Of a stretch of DNA of 64,000 nucleotides, positions 56,991-64,000 are shown in pieces (the first letter of the stretch is position 1; each line of letters starts with the position of its first letter). This DNA comes from Triticum aestivum. Taxonomy: Eukaryota; Streptophyta; Magnoliopsida; Poales; Poaceae. A program made the translations under genes and the position numbers. Below the pieces are notes generated by a model. The model saw nothing but the letters and a program-made list of their open reading frames with translations. It was not told the DNA's origin and searched no databases. The stretch covers positions 548,418,353-548,482,352 of the forward strand of contig NC_057802.1 of NCBI RefSeq assembly GCF_018294505.1, given 5' to 3'.

Positions 56991-58711
56991 TGTTGGTAAT
57001 CGTAGCATAATTTTAAAATTTTCCTACGTTCACCAAGATGCATCTATGGAGTATACTAGCAACGAAGGGAAGGGAGTGCATCTACATACCCTTGTAGATC
57101 GCGAGCGGAAGCGTTCCAATGAACGTGGATGACGGAGTCGTACTCGCCGTGATCCAAATCACCGATGACCGAGTGCCGAACGGACGGCACCTCCGCGTTC
57201 AACACACGTACGGTGCAGCGACGTCTCCTCCTTCTTGATCCAGCAAGGGGAAGGAGAGGTTGATGGAGATCCAGCAGCACGACGGCGTGGTGGTGGATGT
57301 AGCGGGTCTCGTGCAGGGCTTCGCCGAGCTTCTACGAGAGAGAGAGAGGTGTTGTAGGGGAGGAGGGAGGCGCCCAAGGCTGTTGTCTGCTGCCCTCCCT
57401 CCCCCCTTTATATAGGCCCCCTGGGGGGGTGCGCAGCCCTAGGAGATGGGATCTCCAAGGGGGGGGGGGCGGCGGCCAAGGGGGGAAGGGGTTGCCTTGC
57501 CCCTCAAGGCAAGGGGGAACTCCCCCCCTAGGGTTCCCAACCCTAGGCGCATGGGGGGGGAGGCCCAAGGAGGCGCCCCAGCCCACTAGGGGCTGGTTCC
57601 CCTCCACTTTCAGCCCACGGGGCCCTCCGGGACAGGTGGCCCCACCCGGTGGACCCCCGGGACCCTTCCGGTGGTCCCGGTACAATACCGATAACCCCCG
57701 AAACTTTCCCGGTGGCCGAAACTGGACTTCCTATATATAATTCTTCACCTCCGGACCATTCCGGAACCTCTCGTGATGTCCGGGATCTCATCCGGGACTC
57801 CGAACAACTTTCGGGTTTCCGCATACATATATCTCTACAACCCTAGCGTCACCGGACCTTAAGTGTGTAGACCCTACGGGTTCGGGAGACATGCAGACAT
57901 GACCGAGACGCCTCTCCGGTCAATAACCAACAGCGGGATCTGGATACCCATGTTGGCTCCCACATGCTCCATGATGATCTCATCGGATGAACCACGGTGT
58001 CGAGGATTCAATCAATCCGTATGCAATTCCCTTTGTCAATCGGTATGTTACTTGCCCGAGATTCGATCGTCGGTATCCCAATACCTTGTTCAATATCGTT
58101 ACCGGCAAGTCTCTTTACTCGTACCGCAATGCATGATCCCGTGACTAACGCCTTAGTCACATTGAGCTCATTGTGATGATGCATTACCGAGTGGGCCCAG
58201 AGATACCTCTCCGTCATACGGAGTGACAAATCCCAGTCTTGATCCGTGCCAACCCAACAGACACTTTCGGAGATACCCGTAGTGCACCTTTATAGTCACC
58301 CAGTTACGTTGTGACGTTTGGCACACCCAAAGCACTCCTACGGTATCCGGGAGTTGCACAATCTCATGGTCTAAGGAAAAGATACTTGACATTGGAAAAG
58401 CTCTAGCAAACGAAACTACACGATCTTTTATGCTATGCTTAGGATTGGGTCTTGTCCATCACATCATTCTCCTAATGATGTGATCCTGTTATCAATGACA
58501 TCCAATGTCCATAGTCAGGAAACCGTGACTATCTGTTGATCAACGAGCTAGTCAACTAGAGGCTTACTAGGGACAAGTTGTGGTCTATGTATTCACACAT
58601 GTATCACGATTTCCGGACAATACAATTATAGCATGAATAATAGACTATTATCATGAACACAGAAATATAATAATAACCATTTATTATTGCCTCTAGGGCA
58701 TATTTCCAACA
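56991..58711 (-). repeat. 5' LTR of Copia element C
   Basis: Nearly identical to 49979-51695. On the minus strand a TATATAAA box (57407-57414) occupies the expected promoter position. G-runs near 57465 and 57555 differ in length from the partner LTR. Confidence 0.95.
57407..57414 (-). promoter_or_regulatory. LTR TATA box of element C
   Basis: TATATAAA on the minus strand, also present in the other LTR near 50396. The LTR would drive transcription leftward through the element. Confidence 0.6.
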
Positions 58712-59010
58712 ATGGCATCTTGACATCACACGTATCATTATCAAGCGGCATCAACTTGCACAAGGCGAGGCCTCCGTCGTCCGCGCCCATGCGAACAGGC
58801 TTATAGCGAAGAAGATAAGGGAGATCAAACCGCTCCTGGACCCTTGGGTTCCTTGTAATGATGTTATTAGTTGAGTCGAGAATGGGCTTGGAATGAACCT
58901 GCCATGCTAGCCGAGGTGATGACGTCGCACCGATCAATGAGTTCCCCCACCACGTCATCTTTCAGATCGGGGCAAGAATAAAGGGGTCGTTTCCGGCTTG
59001 TTCCCTCCAT
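58712..59010 (-). pseudogene. DUF295 (KIB1-4 beta-propeller) gene, 5' part
   Basis: Starts at ATG 59010 (MEGTSRKRPLYSCPDLKDDV), with a frame change near 58925, then WQVHSKPILDSTNN, FDLPYLLRYKP and DTCDVKMP. Element C follows directly. Removing the element and one ATGGC copy, the codons run on into LLKGKSWAG of the left part without a break. The order fits a plant DUF295 protein. An F-box is not evident, although DLKDDVVGELIDR is reminiscent of one. Confidence 0.85.
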
Positions 59011-59232
59011 GGAGAAGACGATCGAACAATGGCAGAAGGAAGGGTGAAGGCAAATGTAGGAGGGAGGAAGAGCGTGCGACAGCAGTTCCAAATCGAGAGG
59101 GAAATGCGAAGAGTCGGTGGACGGTTGCCAGTTTGCCACGGTACACGAAGAGGCGCCCCGGCCTACACGTCCTTTCGGAAATTGTACAAAAGGACTCGCC
59201 GTCGTCTCACTGACATGTTGGAACGGGACCAC

Positions 59233-60590
59233 ATGTCAACGAAACATCGTGTGTAATTTCTCGTGCAAAATGCGATCTGGCCGCGTTGGCCCGAGGTGCC
59301 GCATTATTTCTCGACTTTATTTTTTTAATGGCGTGCCGTTCAGTTTTGAAGCACGACTAACTGGTACTGTTTGCAGAGAAAATATTAACTACTCCACCAC
59401 TACTCCACCTCTAGTACTAGTAGTATAAAAAAGATATATAGGCTGGAGCTTCAGAGCTTTCTTGCTAAGGGCTGCCCACTTGCTTCTCACACTATCACCC
59501 TCTCTCCAGATCTAAAAAGACGGGCTCTCTCTCCCTCCTCACCGGTGGTCACAGATCCGCCGGGGAAGAAAAGGACGTGCAGTGTTGACGCACTCGTCGT
59601 CGGCGAGCGAGGTCACGCACTGATGACAAGGCCGTCCTCTCAGACCTAGCGCCCGCGCAGGGTGGCCTCCGTCCCCAAGCTCGCTGTCGTAGTGTGTGTG
59701 GAGGACGATGACCATGAGCGAAGCCACTTCCCGCCGACCCTCAGGTATGCTACCTCTTTTCGAACCATACCCTTGTTCTATTGCCCCATCTGCCATGTCG
59801 CTGCATGTGGATCTTTTTCCACTCCACCATCTTCCCAATTTGCTATCCTCTGCTCTGCTAGTCACGCAGACGAAAACCTTAATTTGCACTATTGAAGGAA
59901 ACCCTACTTCATGCAGACTAATCCATGTCTGGGTTGAATAAGGAAAGGAAGGGAGACTGTACTGTCCAAGAGAGTAGGCATCGAACCCGCATCTAGGTTG
60001 AGAAGGGGAAAATGAGTAGCTAAGGAACGAGTCTCGGGTCTCTTGGTTGAAGAAGGGTAGAAAGGCATGACAACGCAATAGAGAATGACCAGGTCGATCG
60101 GTTTGTTGTCCTCACATAGGAAAAAGGTGGCTAAACATAACAAAAATGGGACGTAATCCACATATGCTGCCTGGATATTTGTTGCTCTGGGCAACCATAC
60201 CTCCCTCACCACTCTATGCGTCCGTGGAGGTACATCGTACTGGTGCGCCCACTGTCCGAATGGGCCTCGCATGCTCTTACTCTAACTTTTTTGCTGTTAG
60301 TATAACGCCAGCAGTCAAGTCAATCAATGCTACTGCTAAAGTGATGCCACATTTAACTAATGCCGCACTCAGTCTAATGCCACCGATAAATTTAAGCAAT
60401 GCCATTTAATGTCACTGGATTATTTCAGGGTTAGCTGTTGATTGTGGATGTATTAAAGATTTTTCAACTAAGGCATTCTAATGATGTTGCACAGCCAGTA
60501 TACCAACGATGAAACTTGTTACTACCTTCAGATTTTTGCACTGTTAATGCTTATAGATTACATACCTCACTTTCATGAGATAAGTTAATT
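59233..60590. other. Flank of the DUF295 pseudogene, no supported gene
   Basis: Includes CT-rich stretches (59500-59540) and several overlapping short frames without motifs. ATATATAGGCTGGAGC near 59432 could be a TATA region, but no convincing coding sequence follows. From about 60280 the DNA is AT-rich. Confidence 0.35.
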
Positions 60591-60594
60591 TTTT

Positions 60595-61500
60595 TGTACA
60601 GTGTCACCAAAATGCCAAGGCGCTGATGTCATTTTATTTTGGTTAAACTGCACAAAAAATTATGAAGACAAGAGGAAAGGTTAAGAGTGGGCACCTCCTC
60701 CTCCGGCTGTTCTCTTGATTCGTTTGATCAAGTTTTTATGTTTGATCGATTATCAAGATTGGGATAGCAATTTTTAAGGTCCCCCCGAGTTCGAAATGAT
60801 ATTTACCTTGGAGGTACATGGTTTGTAATTCTTTTATGCTGTCATTAGTTAATAATGCTAGTTACCTTCAGACTTTTGTATTTGGTTTAATGCTCATGCA
60901 CAGCTAGTATACCAATGCTGAAACGTGTTACCTTTACATTTTGTATTGCTAATTCTTATAGAAATCTTCCAGTGCCAGAGTTTATTGAAATCTGTTCAGT
61001 AAAACCATTGTACTATACCCTGTAATAAAATAACTACTCTACTATTGCACTAGCCACTGGATTAGTGTATATTTGTAGTATTCGAAATTTTGAATGGTGT
61101 TGCATTAGCGTATGGACATAAATAAAGGGTGGCATGCTTTCCCAGATATGTGCTCAAGAAAACTACTACCTGTTTTTCTAAATACTAGTAGACGTTTGGG
61201 TACTTTAAACTGAACCGCAAAAACCTCTTATATTAAGGAACAGAGGGTGTACAGTTCACTCAAATTATCCCGGTAAAGCTAGTCACACCTTTGTTAAAAT
61301 TAATGTTCATTATGTTATCGGAGGAGGTCTGTAAGTTTGTCTCTAATGCCTGTCGAGTACATACCTGACATCATGATGTAATGTTAAGTCATTTCCTTTT
61401 GTACAGTGTCACTGAATTGTCAAGGCGGTGATGGCATTTTATTTTAGTTGAACTACACAAAATATGCTTAAAAGAAGAGGAAAGGTCAGGAATCGATCAT
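60595..61500. repeat. Diverged direct repeat pair (about 95 bp)
   Basis: TTTGTACAGTGTCACCAAAATG, AAGGCGCTGATGTCATTTTAT and AAGAGGAAAGGTTAAGA (60594-60685) recur in drifted form at about 61399-61490. A second motif, GCACAGC(C/T)AGTATACCAA, occurs at 60490 and 60899. No coding content. Confidence 0.65.
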
Positions 61501-61705
61501 TCTTTCAGAAAGAACTATATATGCCATTCTGACATCAGCCTCTGTTGCCTTATTTATTCCTTCAAAAAGGTGGTTAGAACAGTCTTGCTACCTTTTCCCA
61601 TTAAGAAATTGGAATGCTTATATTTGTGAGTCTATGCTTCAACTAGTGCCACTTTTATAGTAATCACACTTTCAATATCTATGCAAACAGGGATGCTCAA
61701 GTTTA

Positions 61706-62053
61706 GTGGAACTGCACAAAAAGTCCAACTGGTTCAACATTAGGAGCATGTTTTCTCCCAAACCTTTATATCCAATTGGTGTCACTGTGAGCTGTTCATT
61801 AAGAAGGTACATGGTTTGCTACTATCTTGCTACTCTTTTTGTACTGTCATTAGATAGTAATACTAGTGGTTTGCATGTGAATTTATTGGCAGGGTGGACC
61901 TACATTGGAGGTGCAGGACATGATTCAATGACTGGATGCTCAATTTCGGTTGTATCGATTTCACCTCTTCCATCACTGCGAACATGGATATCCTTAATGA
62001 TGAAGAATAGGCGCTATATTTCTGCTCTGAACAAGCAAATCAATTCAGTATGA
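61706..62053 (+). other. Open stretch of uncertain status
   Basis: A 115-codon frame with no recognisable domain, rich in Ser/Leu. The composition and setting match neighbouring non-coding DNA. I list it only because it is the longest frame between 59.3 and 63.4 kb; a spurious ORF is more likely. Confidence 0.2.
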
Positions 62054-62106
62054 AATTGTCCAGGGCAAAACATGACTGTATCAAATTGTCCAGTGCAAAA
62101 CATGAC
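62053..62106 (+). repeat. 24-bp direct repeat, 30-bp period
   Basis: AAATTGTCCAG(G/T)GCAAAACA followed by TGAC at 62053-62076 and 62083-62106. Confidence 0.9.
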
Positions 62107-62656
62107 AGATCTAAGCGGAAGAGACATGTTTAAACCGAAAATACAAGGTGGGGTATATGTTTACTAGCTGCTTGATATTTGTGCAGAAAGAGATGTCTGC
62201 CCGTTGCTATTTAGCAAGCACACAAAGTGACCGCAATTTTGGTTGAACTGCACAAGAGAATAGTATAGTCACTGCATGCAGTGCCATTTGAAAATAGACA
62301 CAGAAAGATTGGATAGTCACTTCATGGACTGCAGAAAAGTAGTATTGTACTATTTATTGGCCAACACTAGGTGCTTCATTGCTTTGGTCTGATTATACAA
62401 TGGGCATCATTTTGCCTAAGTTAAAGTTTGTATTCCGAAAATAGTCTCGCCGTGTGATCAAGAGAAGACCAAATCATATTACAGTGGATGTTCCTCCATC
62501 ATGTGTGGTTCATTCCCATGGTTCCAGCTGTTGGTGAAACCACTTACATTTGCAAGAGGAATTGTAGACTTCACAAACAAATTTGTCATTCAGTCTGTAC
62601 TGAATGTTGGCCAAGAGAAGCATCCATGTTAGTAGGAAGAACATATGTTTTTTCTA

Positions 62657-62828
62657 GATCTTTGCTTTTGGAGCTACATATTTGTATATGATCTGTGAAT
62701 CATTGAGATGCATTAACATGTTGATCTTATGTATGGGAATCGTACTAGTTGGTTTTAGTTGTGGCTGATCTTTGCTTTTGGAGCTACATATTTGTATATG
62801 ATCTGTGAATCATTGAGATGCATTAACA
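62657..62828 (+). repeat. Exact 62-bp direct repeat, 110-bp spacing
   Basis: GATCTTTGCTTTTGGAGCTA through TGAGATGCATTAACA at 62657-62718 and again without mismatch at 62767-62828. Confidence 0.95.
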
Positions 62829-63418
62829 GTTCCTTATATCTGTTCGCTCAGTGTTTACAAGTTACCGATCGATCACTAGCTAGCCTACTAATGCGCTCCT
62901 GGCTGTTTTAGTTGCGACGCAAGATCCGAAGTGGCAGTTTTTTGAATAGAAATGCCTACCTCTGAAGAAACTGACAAGCTGCTCTCAAGAAAATGCCATG
63001 CGAATCTGAAGAAACTGCTAGCAAAAACGTTCGCAAATGCCTTATCTCCCAGCTAAAGTTCATCAATTAATGCCCTCGGCTGCGACTCGTTGCATGCTGC
63101 TCCGCGTACTGGCTGCGAGCGATTATGAGTGCCCGCATGCAGCCGGCCGTAATTAAGGCAGCTAGCTGATGCGAAAAAGATGCGCTTTAATTGTTGTGGG
63201 CCTTTTAAATCTGTGGAATCATTATTGACAAGGAGGGAGATGATCCGAGTGCACTCGTTTGACCGTAAGGCCGGCGTGCGACCCAGCACGGACGGGACGG
63301 GACGGGACGGCACAGTCATAATTTCAGTTTCTCTAGTTTTCCACGGCAAGCTGGCGCGCTAAGCCATGCCTGCTTCATTATGCATTGAATTCCGATGACC
63401 GTCGCGCTACCTTCCGCA

Positions 63419-63424
63419 TATAAG
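63419..63424 (+). promoter_or_regulatory. Probable TATA box of the right-edge gene
   Basis: CCGCATATAAGTACTG about 115 bases before the ATG at 63537, followed by a C-rich leader. Confidence 0.5.
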
Positions 63425-63536
63425 TACTGTTTCTCGGCCTTCTATGGTGGCACCGTGACCCAACTCGCCCTATCCTCATAAGCCCCCACCGGCCCGACGT
63501 TGCTCGCCACTTATCCTCGCTCTCGCCACGTCCGCC

Positions 63537-64000
63537 ATGCCCCCGCCCGTTCGCGATAGGCGTGGCCGGAGGCGGTCACCGCCGGAACTAGTGTTCGGAT
63601 TTTCACCGAAAGGCAGACGGAGGGAGGAGGCATTCTATCGGTCTTTAGATGGCAATGCGGAGATCGAGGACTTGTTGGAGCGCGACTGCCTGGCGGAGGA
63701 GCAGGAGTTGTTGGAGCGCGACCGCTTGGCGGATGATCAGCGTATCGCCGATTTGCGCCGCCAGCGGGACATGGAGCAGCAGCGCACCGACGCTCTGAGT
63801 CACGAGCAGAGCGCCCGCATGTGGGCCGACTACATGGAGGCCGGCGCCCGGCAAATAGCCCTGGAGGCTGTCGGGCACGCACGCGTTCGCGACGCCAATT
63901 TTTACTACCAGCTCGTCAAGTGGGTTTCCCGCTTAGCAGCCGAAGCTTCGGTGGACCACGCCGGCATGGAAAGGGCCAACGCGCGCGAGCAACGCGCCCT
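63537..64000 (+). CDS. 5' part of an unknown coiled-coil-type protein (cut by window end)
   Basis: ATG in a good context (CCGCCATGC), then an uninterrupted frame of 154 codons to the window edge. Basic Pro/Arg N-terminus (MPPPVRDRRGRRRSPPELVF), followed from about residue 45 by a long Glu/Arg/Gln/Ala-rich helical region with near-repeats (DLLERDCLAEEQELLERDRL) and ANFYYQLVKWVSRLAAEA. It looks coiled-coil. I do not recognise the family; the C-terminus is outside the window. The minus-strand frames here are shadows. Confidence 0.6.
   Translation, partial: MPPPVRDRRGRRRSPPELVFGFSPKGRRREEAFYRSLDGNAEIEDLLERDCLAEEQELLERDRLADDQRIADLRRQRDMEQQRTDALSHEQSARMWADYMEAGARQIALEAVGHARVRDANFYYQLVKWVSRLAAEASVDHAGMERANAREQRA

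Larger units (their letters stand above)
49979..58711 (-). mobile_element. Copia LTR retrotransposon C (BARE1/WIS/Angela family), full length, 8733 bp, minus strand
   Basis: On the minus strand the LTRs start TGTTGGAAATATGCCCTAG and end ATTACCAACA; they are 1717 and 1721 bp. About nine substitutions, mostly transitions, and several homopolymer indels separate them by eye, so this is the youngest of the three Copia elements. Primer site, gag-pol, polypurine tract and a perfect 5-bp target duplication are present. It lies in the coding region of a DUF295 gene. Confidence 0.96.

Noticed and set aside
59539..60272. Minus-strand frames of 122-179 codons
   Set aside because: No recognisable domain, poor codon bias, no promoter; left as intergenic.

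Overview
The window looks like nuclear DNA of a Triticeae grass (wheat or a close Aegilops/Triticum/barley relative). The main evidence is three BARE1/WIS/Angela-type Copia LTR retrotransposons, Stowaway elements with the CTCCCTCCGTTCC terminus, CACTA, Helitron and LINE debris, and a few short GC-rich genes between them. There are no bacterial features. Host gene content is low: one clear gene near the left (DUF4378/TRM-like, 3969-4952), one small intact ORF of unknown function (44859-45362), the 5' part of a gene that runs off the right edge (63537 onward), a transposon-type spliced gene (about 34031-35337, minus strand), and several gene relics.

Layout. 1-2.4 kb: a MULE-like element with long inverted repeats, then AT-rich DNA and a Stowaway MITE. 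2.6-5.2 kb: a duplicated upstream segment and the DUF4378-type gene. 6.1-9.6 kb: a 1.75-kb tandem duplication. 9.6-19.5 kb: a LINE 3' half, apparently split by a full-length Copia element (element A, 10619-19312, target duplication GTTTG). 19.6-23.3 kb: a possible Gypsy LTR piece, a Helitron terminus, an 85-bp minisatellite and a second copy of the segment found upstream of the DUF4378-type gene. 23.3-31.2 kb: a decayed Copia element (element B) whose 3' LTR is cut by a CACTA-like terminus. 31.2-37 kb: CACTA-type DNA with a 44-bp array and a Ptta/En/Spm-like gene on the minus strand. 37-42.4 kb: low-complexity DNA, a fold-back built from two opposed Helitron 3' ends, and a 450-480-bp tandem array carrying a MITE with its empty sites. 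42.4-49.1 kb: a mosaic of small segmental duplications with hairpin MITEs, gene fragments (SINA-like RING, GRF zinc finger, DUF295) and the small intact gene. 49-59 kb: a DUF295 (KIB1-4 beta-propeller) pseudogene on the minus strand, split by a third Copia element (element C, 49979-58711, target duplication ATGGC). 59-63.4 kb: AT-rich DNA with short direct repeats. 63.4-64 kb: start of a coiled-coil-rich gene.

History as far as it can be read. Element C is youngest: about nine LTR substitutions by eye, mostly transitions, plus homopolymer indels. Element A is older: about thirty LTR substitutions, and two in-frame stops in otherwise open gag-pol. Element B is oldest: many stops, a lost gag start and an RNase H deletion. 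I see no multigene pathway. What links the features is nested insertion and local duplication around a few genes. The most unusual structures are the Helitron-ended fold-back, the two related short hairpins near 42.9 and 44.6 kb, and the copied segment next to a Helitron terminus.
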